A stretch of 64,000 bases of DNA from Leuctra nigra (lineage: Eukaryota; Arthropoda; Insecta; Plecoptera; Leuctridae): positions 50,618,194 to 50,682,193 of the forward strand of contig OW203763.1 of assembly GCA_934045905.1 (NCBI GenBank). Reading direction: 5' to 3'. A program made the translations under genes and the position numbers. This document shows, in pieces, positions 43,593 to 54,296 of the stretch. How positions within the stretch are numbered: position 1 is the first letter of the stretch; the number at the start of each line of letters is the position of its first letter. The notes under the pieces were generated by a model that saw nothing but the letters and a program-made list of their open reading frames with translations, did not search any database and had not been told where the DNA came from.

Positions 43593-46500
43593 TTATTCTG
43601 AATCGGAGTCTTTGGGCTTTTGCGTGAATCTTCCGTCTGAAGGAGGTTTGTTTGCATAATTAAACAGCATTAGATCTCGTAGGTTATACTGGCTTGTTGT
43701 GGCACGCGAATATGGAGGTGTGGCGGTATCATCGTCTGAAGTAATTGAATCATAACTTATTGATGGGTCCGCGGTGATATTCTGTGAGAGTAAGCTGTCT
43801 TCGCTCATACTCGGAGTTTCTTCGTGTTTGGCGCGAGAGATGCGCGCGTCGTCATCCTGAACAGCTGTTTCCGTGTTCGAACTCGGTGCTTCCACGAACG
43901 TGTCGCTGATGTCTATTGGATCTACTGAACTACTACTAGCGCCAGTGGTTTGTAACGGGGTGGACGCAATGAGGTGAGTTGCATTGCTGATGTCTGTTAT
44001 ATTTTGTGAAGCTTGCTCATTGTTGAGATTCGTGGATTTTGGGGTAAACCAACTCGTATTTGCTTCACTTTCAGACATTCCATTCCTATTCTTCGAGGGT
44101 GAAGTTGTCGGCGTGCGCAACTCAGCGTGGTGAATTTTACGATCTTGACCTTCGGCAGCAGCTTCCTTGGGTTCTGCATCCTCGCTCTCCGAGTTTGATG
44201 ATTGGCTGGAATGACTGGAAGGGGAGGAGGGGAGGGAACCAAGATGGCTGGTAGATGTTGACGCCGTCGCTCCGGACTTCGGAATGAAATTTTGTTGTGA
44301 TTTCGGGTGAATATTTTGATTTTGAGTATCATTTGTAGGTTTAATAATTATAATGTCTTCGTCTTCGAAGTCTGAGATATCGTATGGCCATTCTGAGTAG
44401 GATGCTGCGAGGTTATCTTGAGAGGTTATGTTTTCTTTGTCTTCCTTGTCTTTGTGTTCATCATCAATGAGATTTAGATTCCCATCATATTGGTCGGGAT
44501 GAAATGTTTTAAACGCTTTTAGTCGAGCACTATGTACTGTTTGTATTTTTCCTGTTTGTAAATCTTGAATTTCAAAATTTACTTTGGATTTAGCAGAGAT
44601 TATTCTACTTGGTCCTTTGCTATAATATTTGCTGAATTTACGCCCACTCATTTTGTCATAGACAGGAGTGTGTACAAACACTAGATCTCCTGGGGCGTAT
44701 TGTATATCTTTTGATTTTCTGTTGTAATATTCTTCTCTGACTTCCACATTCTTTTTGAGAGTTTCCCTGGCGAGTTTGAAAGCTTGTTGAAGTCGTGATA
44801 ATAATCGTTGTGTGAATTCGCTTCTAGGTTCGTCTTTCGAGGCTCGACTCGGGGTGAGGACTGATTCATAGGGCAGTATGGGATCACGTCCATGGGTTAG
44901 GAAGAAGGGACTTTCACCACTGGATGAAGAAATGTTGGTACGTAAGGCAAATTGTATCATCCCTAACAATAGATCCCAATCTTTTTCATGAGCATAGTGA
45001 CTAAGCATTGCTCGTATTGTACGATGATAACGTTCAATCATATTACTTGATGCATGATAGCTTGAGGTGCAGATGTGCTTGATTGACAATAGTTTACACA
45101 CTTCATTGAAGAGATGAGATGTGAAATTTCCACCTCGGTCGCTTACTAACTCGAGTGGCGTTGAATGTTCGGCTATTAGGTGATCTACAAGTGCGGTGGC
45201 TACTGCTTGGGCAGTTTGACTGTGTAGGGCTACTAAAATAACCCATTTTGAGAAATGATCTACCATGCTTAGGATATAGCGATTTTGTTTCTTTGTTGTT
45301 TTGAGTGGACCCAAAATATCGATACTGTATCTAATACCGGGCCCAGTGAGCTCAGAGAATCTTTGTAATGGAGGTCGGTCTTTAGTGACTGGACGTTTTG
45401 ATGATTGACAGCTTACACAGTGCTTGATGAATTCTTCTATATCATGGAACATTCCTTTCCAATAGACTCTAGATTTTAGTAATTGTTGAGTCCTATGGAT
45501 TCCAGAATGTGCTGCAAAGCCTGGTAATGAGTGGAATGTGTTCATTATTTGATTTTGCATTGTTTTAGGAATCACAAGGCGATCATGGCGTTCTGGGGGA
45601 ATTCGGATCTTGTAGAGAAGTTCATCATCGTCAAGTGAGTACAATGGATCACAAGAATTATTTACTAAGAGTTTCTTGATGAGAGGTGATAATTCAGGAT
45701 CAGATCTTTGTAATTTCTTAATGTAGAATCTGTCCATTATTGGTTCGAATGGTAATTCTTCTCTTAAGAGATTCAATTGTAGATAATTTCCTTGTGGGTC
45801 TGTGATGGGTGAATCTTCTTGGGAACAAACATTTTCATTTAGTTTGAGTTGATTTTCAATTTCTTGAAATTTCTTGTTTCGGGGAGGTTTTTCTTTCTTC
45901 TTAGCTTTTATTGGCTTGATTTCTTCTGGGGGATTTGTTGTATCATTAGTAAAGAAAGTTGAATTTTCGATTTCTGGTGGGAACTTACAGATTTCAGAAC
46001 TAGACATTTGAATTGTTGGATCATCATCATTGTGGGGAATTCGAGAGAGACTATCAACATGGGGAATTTTACTTCCTGGGACATATTTCAAATCAAATGA
46101 ATATTGACTTAGAAACAGGGTCCATTTAGTGAGACGAGAACTATGACTGGGTAATTTGAGAAGATATTGTAGAGCACGATGATCCGATTGGGCGAGAAAA
46201 TGTTTGCCAGCTAGGTAAACGTGGAACTGACGAACTCCATATACCAATGCTAAAAGCTCTAGTTCGGTTACTTGATAGTTACCTTCGGCTGGTTTTAATT
46301 TCCGGCTTGCATAGGCAATAGGTTTTTCTTCTCCATTTATGTTTTGGGAAAGAATAGCACCTATTCCGATACCGCTTGCATCTGTAGTAAGAATAAAGGG
46401 CATGTCAAATCGAGGAAATGCGAGTATTGGGGCAGTACATAATAAATTTTTCAGAGTATTGAATGCTTGAGTGTGCTGATCTGACCAGTGGAATCTGGCA

Positions 46501-49500
46501 TGTTTGCGGGTAAGTTCATTTAATGGTTGGACAATGTCTGCATAGTTTTTGACATATTTTCTGTAGTATGAAGTCAGTCCAATGAAAGTTCGTACATGTC
46601 CAACAGTTTTTGGTTGAGGAAAGTTTTTGACTGACTCGATAAGTCGAGGATTAGTTCCAATACCATGTCTAGAGATAGAATGTCCTAAGAAGACAACTTC
46701 TTGATTGAGGAATGTACATTTGGAGGGTTTGAGTTTCAAACCGGCTTTTTCTAGCCTTTCAAAGATGAGTTTCAACTTTTTAACATGTTCTTCGATTGTT
46801 TCAGAGAAGACTACGATGTCGTCCAGATATCCGACGCAGTCTTTATTCAAGACGTCTTGGAGTACGTAGTTGATGAGGCGTTGGAAATTTGCCGGACTAG
46901 TACAGAGACCAAAGGGAGAACGACAAAATTGATAAAGGTTGGTAGCCGTACAAAAAGCTGTAATGTGTCTATCTTCTGCTGCTATAGGAATGTTATTAAA
47001 AGCTCCATGCAGATCAATTGCTGAGAAGTACTTTGCTCCTCCTAACAAATCAAGAACATCTGATATTCTGGGACAAGGTGTAGACTCTTGGACAATATGC
47101 ATGTTAGTTTTTCGAAAATCAATGACTAACCGGTATTCATTTGGTTCTCCGGGTTGTGTTCGTTTGCTCACGAGTAAGCAAGGCGAAGACCAGGCACTCC
47201 TAGAATGTTCAATTATGCCTTGATCTAGGTGTTCTTGGATTAATTTGTCCAAAATTTCTCTTTGATAATGAGGTAGGCGATATGGAGCTTGTTTTATTGG
47301 TTTGACATCTTTATTTATGGTGATGCGGTGTTCGATTAGAGGGCAATATCCAATTTCATCGCCTTCTAGGTAGAAGATATTTGCATACTCTTGTATCAAG
47401 TCTTTTACTGCATGATATTCTTCTGGAGGTAGACTTCCAAGTTTGCACTTTTCATGTAGGATAGTAAATCTTTCTCTTAGTCTTTCTTGATCTTTGGGTA
47501 TATTTGATCCATGGGTGGTAGAATAGTTGTCTATGGCTGCAACTAGTAGAGGATATTCATTAGTAGTATCGTGTGGTGAAGGTTCATTTTCATCTTCACA
47601 GTTGCATTGTTCTAGATGTCCTAACAGAGTATTTTCTGTAATTTCGGCATTGACATTAGATATGTTGACAACTAGGATTTTCAATAGTAAGTCTTCACTT
47701 TCTGTGTAGAGAGCATCTGCAGCTCTGATACCTAGTGGTAGGACGTCAAGTGGTTTAAATAACATAGTTTTCTTGTCATTTGGATCACTCTTTCTATCGA
47801 GTAGACGTTTTTGTTTCACTTTGACAAACATCTCTGTGTTTGGTGGAATTATTTGACCTTTGATTGTTCGTACTTGAACTTTCTGTGGTTCGTATCTTGA
47901 TTTGTCACTTTCAATAGTGCAAGTTGGATCAGGATTTGTCAAATTTTGATTATTTGGGGTATGATTTACACTTTTGGCAAGACGAGATGACTTACGTGGA
48001 TTTTTATCAGGACATTTGGGCTCTCTTGAAGACTTATAATTAGGATAGGGAGGCTCACTTGGAGACTGATTATATTGGGGAGGCTCTCTTGGAGACTGAT
48101 TAAAGTATTGGGGCTCATTTAGAGGTTGATCATAATATTGGGGCTTTCTTGAAGACTTATTGAAGTATGGAGGCTCATTTAGAGGCTTATTATCCGGATT
48201 TGGAGGCTCGTTTGGAGGCTTAATGGAGTAAGGAGGCTCTTCTTGAGACTGATTAGGATGAGGAGGCTCTCTTGGAGACTTATTAGAGTAAGGAGGCTCT
48301 TTTTGAGACTGATTAGGATAGGGAGGCTCTTGTTGAGACTTATTAGAGTATGGAGGCTCTTTTTGAGGCTGATTGGGTTGAAGAAGCTCTTTTGGAGTCT
48401 TGTAAGGATGAAAACGACCTGCCTTCCTAGCTAGAGAAGTAGGTTTCATAGGTTTATCAATTAGATATATATTACAAGTATTAGAATCAAAATCAAAAGA
48501 TACCTTCCTTTTGATTTGAGGGTTTGAGTTATTTTGACCATAGGGATTTATCACTGGTGGAGAGGTGTACATCTTCTTCATCATGATAGAATCTTCTATT
48601 TTACTATTTCCCATTACTGAAGAGGGTATTTGAGAGTCTTCTAGGTATTGAAGTGGCCACTTTGATACGTTAGATTCTTCTTTGTCTTCTTTCAGTAATT
48701 GAGGAGATTGGGTCATGAAATTCCAGTTAATAATCTTATTATCTAGGTTAGTAGTTGAAACCATTGAGGGGCCTGGATAGATTGGCCAGTGACACACTGT
48801 TATCTGTACATTTGTGTCCTGAAATGCTTGAATCAAAATAGGTCTTACATATTTCCATGGGATGCCACCTAGTCCACTTCCTATTGCTGGAAGTGCTAGT
48901 TGTGTGACTCCGTGGTATATGCACAATCTTTTTAGACCAATCAAAGCTTCTTCTATACGAGGTAGAGTTGTTTTCTCATTGAAACGTTCTTTTGTTATCA
49001 TGTAGAAGATAAAACGTTCTTTTTCTTGGAGAGATGCTACTCTTTGATCCTTGTGATGAATTGCTTCTCTTAATCTTTCAACGTTGCCATAACGATTTTG
49101 AAATTCTAAGCTAATTTCACTCATTGGTTTCATGTCTCTTGACACGTTATGTGCAAGGGAAATATTATTAGGAGATAAAAATATATTACACTTAACCTCC
49201 ATTAACTTGAATGTATTTGAAGTAGGAGGAATGGACACAACATGAGTTTGATCAGACTCATATTGATATGAATGATTATTTACATTATTTACAGGGGTAG
49301 AATATGAAAACTCCAACTGATTTCCTTTCATTCTAGACTGATTAGAATCATGGGATTTTAAATTCTTTGCTTGTTGACCTTCTGTATTGTTACATTCAAT
49401 ACTAAGATCTTGATCTAAGTCTACTTGAATGGACTTATTACTAGTACTAACTCTACTTTTTAAGGGGTATTCTACTATGCCTAGTAACTGATCACTGCTC

Positions 49501-49901
49501 ACAGTACTGTTGGCATAGGGAATAACATTTTCTTCTTCATGTATACACCTGTTTTTGGTGTCTAAAATTAAATTATAATTAGCAATGAAATCATATCCAA
49601 TTAAACCTGCGAAATCTCCAGTGTCGAGACTGTCTTCACATATGACGAAATTAAAAGGATACTGATCTCTACCTAATTGTATATCTAATATAGCATAACC
49701 TAGTATGGGCAATAAATTTCCTGTTACAGAAAATATTGGACGTTCAAACTGATATATGGGAACATTCGCTCTTTTAACGATATTTTCGTGGATCAAGCTT
49801 ACTTGGGCTCCACTGTCAAATAGCATCAAATAGGGAATTTTCTCGGAATTGTGGGGGTTTATTACATAACTATGTACAGTGGGTTTATCCTTTTCCTGCA
49901 T
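43593..49901 (-). CDS. Element B Pol polyprotein with macro domain
   Basis: An intact 2,102-residue frame. The order is retropepsin (LFDSGAQVSLI near residue 29; GLIGYDF), a linker, a TARG1/OARD1-like macro domain at about 233-372, a proline-rich repeat (EPPYPNQSQ-type, about 500-635), a beta-rich spacer, reverse transcriptase (about 850-1050; YLDDIVVF near 1022), RNase H (TTDASGIGIGAIL near 1170; SDHRAL), HHCC finger near 1457, integrase core with D, D, E (DILGP, VSDRGGNF, MIERYHR at about 1529, 1587, 1624), a C-terminal GPSRII segment near 1766, and a roughly 290-residue Ser/Asp/Glu-rich tail. All catalytic motifs of the enzymes look intact. The size is well above the usual 1,000-1,200 residues for gypsy Pol, mainly because of the macro domain, the repeat and the tail. 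Confidence 0.93.
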   Translation of the reverse strand: MQEKDKPTVHSYVINPHNSEKIPYLMLFDSGAQVSLIHENIVKRANVPIYQFERPIFSVTGNLLPILGYAILDIQLGRDQYPFNFVICEDSLDTGDFAGLIGYDFIANYNLILDTKNRCIHEEENVIPYANSTVSSDQLLGIVEYPLKSRVSTSNKSIQVDLDQDLSIECNNTEGQQAKNLKSHDSNQSRMKGNQLEFSYSTPVNNVNNHSYQYESDQTHVVSIPPTSNTFKLMEVKCNIFLSPNNISLAHNVSRDMKPMSEISLEFQNRYGNVERLREAIHHKDQRVASLQEKERFIFYMITKERFNEKTTLPRIEEALIGLKRLCIYHGVTQLALPAIGSGLGGIPWKYVRPILIQAFQDTNVQITVCHWPIYPGPSMVSTTNLDNKIINWNFMTQSPQLLKEDKEESNVSKWPLQYLEDSQIPSSVMGNSKIEDSIMMKKMYTSPPVINPYGQNNSNPQIKRKVSFDFDSNTCNIYLIDKPMKPTSLARKAGRFHPYKTPKELLQPNQPQKEPPYSNKSQQEPPYPNQSQKEPPYSNKSPREPPHPNQSQEEPPYSIKPPNEPPNPDNKPLNEPPYFNKSSRKPQYYDQPLNEPQYFNQSPREPPQYNQSPSEPPYPNYKSSREPKCPDKNPRKSSRLAKSVNHTPNNQNLTNPDPTCTIESDKSRYEPQKVQVRTIKGQIIPPNTEMFVKVKQKRLLDRKSDPNDKKTMLFKPLDVLPLGIRAADALYTESEDLLLKILVVNISNVNAEITENTLLGHLEQCNCEDENEPSPHDTTNEYPLLVAAIDNYSTTHGSNIPKDQERLRERFTILHEKCKLGSLPPEEYHAVKDLIQEYANIFYLEGDEIGYCPLIEHRITINKDVKPIKQAPYRLPHYQREILDKLIQEHLDQGIIEHSRSAWSSPCLLVSKRTQPGEPNEYRLVIDFRKTNMHIVQESTPCPRISDVLDLLGGAKYFSAIDLHGAFNNIPIAAEDRHITAFCTATNLYQFCRSPFGLCTSPANFQRLINYVLQDVLNKDCVGYLDDIVVFSETIEEHVKKLKLIFERLEKAGLKLKPSKCTFLNQEVVFLGHSISRHGIGTNPRLIESVKNFPQPKTVGHVRTFIGLTSYYRKYVKNYADIVQPLNELTRKHARFHWSDQHTQAFNTLKNLLCTAPILAFPRFDMPFILTTDASGIGIGAILSQNINGEEKPIAYASRKLKPAEGNYQVTELELLALVYGVRQFHVYLAGKHFLAQSDHRALQYLLKLPSHSSRLTKWTLFLSQYSFDLKYVPGSKIPHVDSLSRIPHNDDDPTIQMSSSEICKFPPEIENSTFFTNDTTNPPEEIKPIKAKKKEKPPRNKKFQEIENQLKLNENVCSQEDSPITDPQGNYLQLNLLREELPFEPIMDRFYIKKLQRSDPELSPLIKKLLVNNSCDPLYSLDDDELLYKIRIPPERHDRLVIPKTMQNQIMNTFHSLPGFAAHSGIHRTQQLLKSRVYWKGMFHDIEEFIKHCVSCQSSKRPVTKDRPPLQRFSELTGPGIRYSIDILGPLKTTKKQNRYILSMVDHFSKWVILVALHSQTAQAVATALVDHLIAEHSTPLELVSDRGGNFTSHLFNEVCKLLSIKHICTSSYHASSNMIERYHRTIRAMLSHYAHEKDWDLLLGMIQFALRTNISSSSGESPFFLTHGRDPILPYESVLTPSRASKDEPRSEFTQRLLSRLQQAFKLARETLKKNVEVREEYYNRKSKDIQYAPGDLVFVHTPVYDKMSGRKFSKYYSKGPSRIISAKSKVNFEIQDLQTGKIQTVHSARLKAFKTFHPDQYDGNLNLIDDEHKDKEDKENITSQDNLAASYSEWPYDISDFEDEDIIIIKPTNDTQNQNIHPKSQQNFIPKSGATASTSTSHLGSLPSSPSSHSSQSSNSESEDAEPKEAAAEGQDRKIHHAELRTPTTSPSKNRNGMSESEANTSWFTPKSTNLNNEQASQNITDISNATHLIASTPLQTTGASSSSVDPIDISDTFVEAPSSNTETAVQDDDARISRAKHEETPSMSEDSLLSQNITADPSISYDSITSDDDTATPPYSRATTSQYNLRDLMLFNYANKPPSDGRFTQKPKDSDSE
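48030..48400 (-). repeat. Proline-rich peptide repeat coded by 30-36 base units in pol B
   Basis: GGAGGCTC recurs about every 30-36 bases and codes for EPP in the repeated unit SxxEPPYPNxS. About 13-15 diverged copies are seen. It probably forms a flexible linker between macro domain and reverse transcriptase. Confidence 0.85.
48780..49205 (-). other. Macro (ADP-ribose-binding type) domain inside Pol B
   Basis: The segment contains SLAHNVSRDM, RFIFYMITKERF, LPRIEEALIGLKRLC, HGVTQLALPAIGSGLGG, and ends with an ITVCHW strand. This follows the TARG1/OARD1 macro-domain pattern motif by motif. The catalytic lysine of TARG1 is kept (ITK). The catalytic aspartate position is glycine (GSGLGG instead of GLD), and the phosphate loop GAG is replaced (PMSEIS). 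ADP-ribose binding is uncertain and hydrolase activity is doubtful. Function in the element is unknown. Confidence 0.85.
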
Positions 49902-49954
49902 GTAATAACTTCTGTTTGTAAGAAGTAGCAGGGAATTGATTAATCGATCTTGTG

Positions 49955-51514
49955 TTAATCCGAGGAGGTTCCTGGCATGTTGCGAAACCCCATAGCTTTC
50001 TTCTTATATTCATTGGATTGTTGTGACCCATTTACTGCACCATTGCCATTTGCTGCAGTGACTTCAGCATAGGTTTTTGCTGGTGGGTTCTGTGGAACAC
50101 TTGGTGGAACTTGTTGATCCTGAGTTTGATTCCATTGTTGGACTTGGGGGTTGATATGATTCAGATCCTTATGATATCGTCCAAGATTGTGTTGAGGGTC
50201 AACTTGGGGGCCACTTACAGCTCCTGGGAGGAGAGAATTAGGAGGCAAGACTTGGGATTGGGGAATATATGGTTGTTGATTTTGTTGTTGGTTGTATTGA
50301 GGAGGAGGATATGTATGATAGTTGGGTTGGGGGTATTGTCGGTTTCCTTGGCGAGGTTGATTGTTGTTTTGATTTGGATTGTAGTTCCTTTGAGGACCAT
50401 TGTTATGGTAGTTATTAGAGATGCCTCTGCGTTCATTGTTCCTCTGACGTAGAACACATTCCTCGATTGAATGAAATTGGGATTTGCAATAGTTACAAAA
50501 GATATTGTTGTTTGAATCGTATCTAGTGTACTGATTTGCTATTCCTCTTGGTTGATTTTGATAATTTTGATAATTAGAGGGGCGATTGTTTATAGGACGA
50601 TTTGATTGATTTGAGTTGTTCCTGAAACTTTGATCATGAAGAACCTTTCTGGGTCCAAAGTTTTGTCGAACAGGACGTTGTTGAATGGCGTTTGAATTCA
50701 ATTGCCGTTCCTTGTTGGAAGGTGGTGTTGAATCATTGAAATCTTCGCTTATCTTGGGTTGTACCACGTTGACTTTGGTTCTGTTAACCTTTTGTTGTTC
50801 CAGTTCCATAGCCAGTTCTAATGCTTTTTCAATTGTTTTAGGTTTCTGCAATCCGATGAGGGAACTGCCGCTTTCCACGCGCAAACCATTGACGAAGACA
50901 CGAACAAGACTACGATTGATCAACTCACGAGTGATTATAACTTCCTCGGGCTTCAAACCTTTAGCTTTGATAGCCAAAAGTCCAGCCAATTTCAATCTAG
51001 TCAGGTATTCTTTAGCCAATTCTCCGGGTTTCTGGCAAGTTTTGTAATAGCTCTGAAGCAAATCATCAGAGATGGTTTCGGGTTTATACCAATCGATAAG
51101 GGCTTTACTGACCTCCTTCCAAGAACTTTTACCAAGTCCAGGGTTACTTTTCAAATAGTCCGCTGCTGGACCAATTAAGCGCAATTTGAGAATTGCTACT
51201 TTCGTGGGATCATCCCAATATCCCAATTTTCCAGCTTCATTAATAGCTTTGACAAAATCAATGGATGATATGGTACCTGAGATTCCAGAGAAGGAGGGAA
51301 CGAGTGGGAGGAGACTACCTACATTAGGTTTCTTATCAGAATCTGAGGTAGTTCTTGGGGTAATAACTGGGGTTTTGATTGAACTTGATTCTGGGATTAT
51401 TATTGGATTGGAGGATCCTTCTCCTCCATCAATTGTAGGAGTAACAGCACGCTCTGCGCCGGTGTTACTAACTATGCTAGCGTCTTTCTCATCTTCATCT
51501 GAACTTCCTGGCAT
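49955..51514 (-). CDS. Element B Gag
   Basis: An intact 519-residue frame starting at 51514. An acidic, serine-rich N-terminus is followed by a capsid-like region (LLPLVPSFSG; LRLIGPAADYLKSNPG; SSWKEVSKALIDWYK) at about residues 65-260. One zinc knuckle CNYCKSQFHSIEEC lies near residues 338-352. The C-terminal third is rich in Asn, Gln, Pro and Tyr. The stop at 49955-49957 overlaps the upstream extension of the pol frame, which is open from 50003 in the -1 frame. A Gag-Pol fusion by -1 frameshift is therefore possible, though I see no classic slippery heptamer in the 49-base overlap. Confidence 0.92.
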   Translation of the reverse strand: MPGSSDEDEKDASIVSNTGAERAVTPTIDGGEGSSNPIIIPESSSIKTPVITPRTTSDSDKKPNVGSLLPLVPSFSGISGTISSIDFVKAINEAGKLGYWDDPTKVAILKLRLIGPAADYLKSNPGLGKSSWKEVSKALIDWYKPETISDDLLQSYYKTCQKPGELAKEYLTRLKLAGLLAIKAKGLKPEEVIITRELINRSLVRVFVNGLRVESGSSLIGLQKPKTIEKALELAMELEQQKVNRTKVNVVQPKISEDFNDSTPPSNKERQLNSNAIQQRPVRQNFGPRKVLHDQSFRNNSNQSNRPINNRPSNYQNYQNQPRGIANQYTRYDSNNNIFCNYCKSQFHSIEECVLRQRNNERRGISNNYHNNGPQRNYNPNQNNNQPRQGNRQYPQPNYHTYPPPQYNQQQNQQPYIPQSQVLPPNSLLPGAVSGPQVDPQHNLGRYHKDLNHINPQVQQWNQTQDQQVPPSVPQNPPAKTYAEVTAANGNGAVNGSQQSNEYKKKAMGFRNMPGTSSD

Positions 51515-51620
51515 GGTTGTTGGGTTTTATAGAAGACTTTCAAACAATGGGGTTAACTTTTCTACTCTTTCGACTTATTATACCGAATAATAACGTAGCT
51601 GATAAGGTATCAATAAGAAC

Positions 51621-51638
51621 ATCCCACTTCTGACACCA
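51621..51638 (-). promoter_or_regulatory. Primer-binding site of element B (tRNA-Leu)
   Basis: The minus strand reads TGGTGTCAGAAGTGGGAT two bases from the LTR. It is complementary to the 3' end of insect tRNA-Leu (CCCACTTCTGACACCA), as in some Drosophila gypsy elements. The same site is present in the remnant at 29426-29443. Confidence 0.85.
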
Positions 51639-51640
51639 TT

Positions 51641-54296
51641 TGTAATATCGGCCTTTAGAGCGGAGAATGTAATGAATTTAACTAGTTTAATCAGGACTTC
51701 TGACACCAGTCTATCTATTGTGGAAGACAGACAAAACCGTTTATGTTAATATAAAAATACGAATGAAAGGGGTAAGATTTGATTTGTCAAGATGTTACCT
51801 TGGAATGAAGGCGCTGGGGTACAGGTTGTGAAACCGTGTAAGAGCAGAATCGTTCGAATAAAAGGCAGATCTCGAAGTGATGAGTCGTTTATGAGCAAAG
51901 ATCTCTCTTTATGAAAATTGATCTCTTATGATCGTAGAAGTCTTCGAATTGAATAATAGAAATCTTATTTTTAATTGAATGAAATATCTGAGATAAAATA
52001 AAGTTCTGTAGATACTCCTTGAATAGTTATTGATTGGATAATAAATGGTCGTTTACTACCAACTAATATCTCTTGATTGAATAAGTGAATTTAGATAAGG
52101 ACCTTGTCTTCTAATGAATGAAATTAGTAAAATGAAAACTTGATCTCTGAAATGATTATTCAAGTATTTCTTTTTAGGTTATGAATGAGTCTTATATGGA
52201 ATTTAATTTATAGGGAAAGGTTTGAAGGAATTGTATTTACCAAGATTGGCTCACCTCGATGGCAGGGTAATCCTTGGAAATTAGTAATCCTTTGGTATCC
52301 GTTTAAACACTGTTTATTATTTAAAACGAATTTTTGTTCAAGTTTATAAAACACGACACTGAATATTATAAACACTTTAAAATTGAAAACACTGTCTGAA
52401 GTTATATAAATGTTTAAAAATATACTTTGATCAATAAAATTATAGGAACTCTATAAACACACGTAAATAATGTTATTAATTTTAAACTTATTTAAAAACA
52501 CAATATATTTATGTAGAAGTTAAATTGAATGTTTATTTTCGATTAAAACACAATAAATCTGTTTTTCACAATTCGCTGTGTACAATGTATAATTCTGAAC
52601 CAAAGAGGTGTGAACATGTCAAGAGCTAGAATCAGACTGCCCTGAATGAAGGGGAGAGATGAGCTTATATAGATTCTCCTTGTCCTTGAGGGGGTGATGT
52701 CATAGAGGGGTGGCTAGACAAAGGGGTAAGCTTTGTCCTTGACTACAGGTGTTCATTCTTACACTTCCTGATTGGTGTTAGGTTGTTCTTTTAGAAGTTT
52801 CTATTATTGTGCAAAATTTTGGATAATAGTAAAATTAGATTTGAATGATGATTAGATTGATGGGATTATGAAGTTATACAATTCATGTGTTGTTTGATTA
52901 TTAAACTTGTATTTATGATTTTAAACTAACTAGAAGATATCTAGAATATACTAAAATTAAAACACACATAAACTAATATAATAGTTCAATTAATAGTCTT
53001 ATTGGACAAGATAATTAGTGTAACCATGGTGTAGATTGGTTAATAAATGGTAATCTATATTGGACAGGTTTGACAAATATTTATACCTAAATGTTTATTG
53101 TCCATTAGATTGTCTTGTAGACATAGGAAGAATTGTGCAGAGCCTCTAGTACACAAAGTATAATTGAACTGATTAATACTAAATGATTCTTTGATATTTT
53201 ACTAAACTACATGGCCTTTTAGTAATGGCTTAAAATATTTATTATTTTTGGTTGAATGACAAATTATAGAATGAGTCGACAATGTAAAGTTATACAAACT
53301 TAATTTGCTATTCGGGGTTTTTATTTAGTTTATTAAATTGGAATATAAAGTAAGTTGTTTTTGTTTGAACAGACAAAATATAATATGAAATAGTGGACTC
53401 TGAATAATTATACTTTGCTTTGTTCAGTATTTTGTTGTACTAGTGGAATGTTTTCCCTAGGACGTTTTGTAGAATATAAACTAGGGTTTCTCATTGTTCT
53501 CTATGGAATTTATGAGCTAAAATTAATAATTATTATTGGAATATAAAACTAGTGGAATAATAGTAATTAAGTTTGCTCATTTCTCTAAGGAAATCATGAA
53601 CTATAGATAGTGATTGTTTTTGTTTGAACAATTAAAGTATAACATGAAGTAATAGATTCTATATAATTACACTTGTAATTGTTCGGTATTTTGATACTAA
53701 TGGAATATGTTACATGTGCCTTTGTTTGGCCTTGGTTGAACTTGGCCTAGAATGGGGGTGTGTCTAGGAACTAGGTCAGACACAGGGGTGAATGCTCGGT
53801 CTTGTAAACAGGTGTTTTGTAACACCCTTCCAGGAGGCTAGGGAATATTAGAGGTCCTTTTTGGAGGCTAGAGCTCCTTGGTTGGTCTAGATCCTGAGGG
53901 GTTGTGTCTATGGTTTGGTTAAGACAAGAGGGTGTAAGTTTGTCCTTGAAAACAGGTGTTATAATACTACTCTTCCTGGATGTTAGATTTTACAGAGACC
54001 CTTCTGAGAGGCTAGGATTTTACAGACACCCTTCTGAGAGGCTAGACTTATAAAGCCAAGCTTTGTTCTAGTTTCTTTCTTTGGCTGTGTGTGTTTTATT
54101 CCATTAGACTTTTATAGATCATTTAATTGATCGTGACCTAATATATCTATTGGATTACTATCTAGGTGAGTACTGATTTAAAAAATAGATGAATCCTCAT
54201 TGAGAGCAGTCTTGATAATAGTACAGATAAGGAACTAATGATTTAGATAAATGTTTGAGTGAATGATTTTATATGAGTAGTTGTGGCTACTGTACA
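51641..54296 (-). repeat. 5' LTR of element B
   Basis: Same length as 36104-38759 and identical wherever compared. It supplies the promoter for the element on the minus strand. Confidence 0.95.

Larger units (their letters stand above)
36104..54296 (-). mobile_element. Giant Ty3/gypsy retrotransposon B, 18,193 bp
   Basis: Two LTRs of equal length (2,656 bp) match at every place I compared. A perfect 5-bp duplication ACTGT flanks the element (36099-36103 and 54297-54301), so the insertion into element A gag is recent. Minus-strand order is 5' LTR, tRNA-Leu primer site, gag, pol with a macro domain, then about 4.8 kb with several small ORFs, then 3' LTR. I see no clear polypurine tract before the 3' LTR: the preceding bases read TTGTTGAGCCGTCT. 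Confidence 0.95.
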
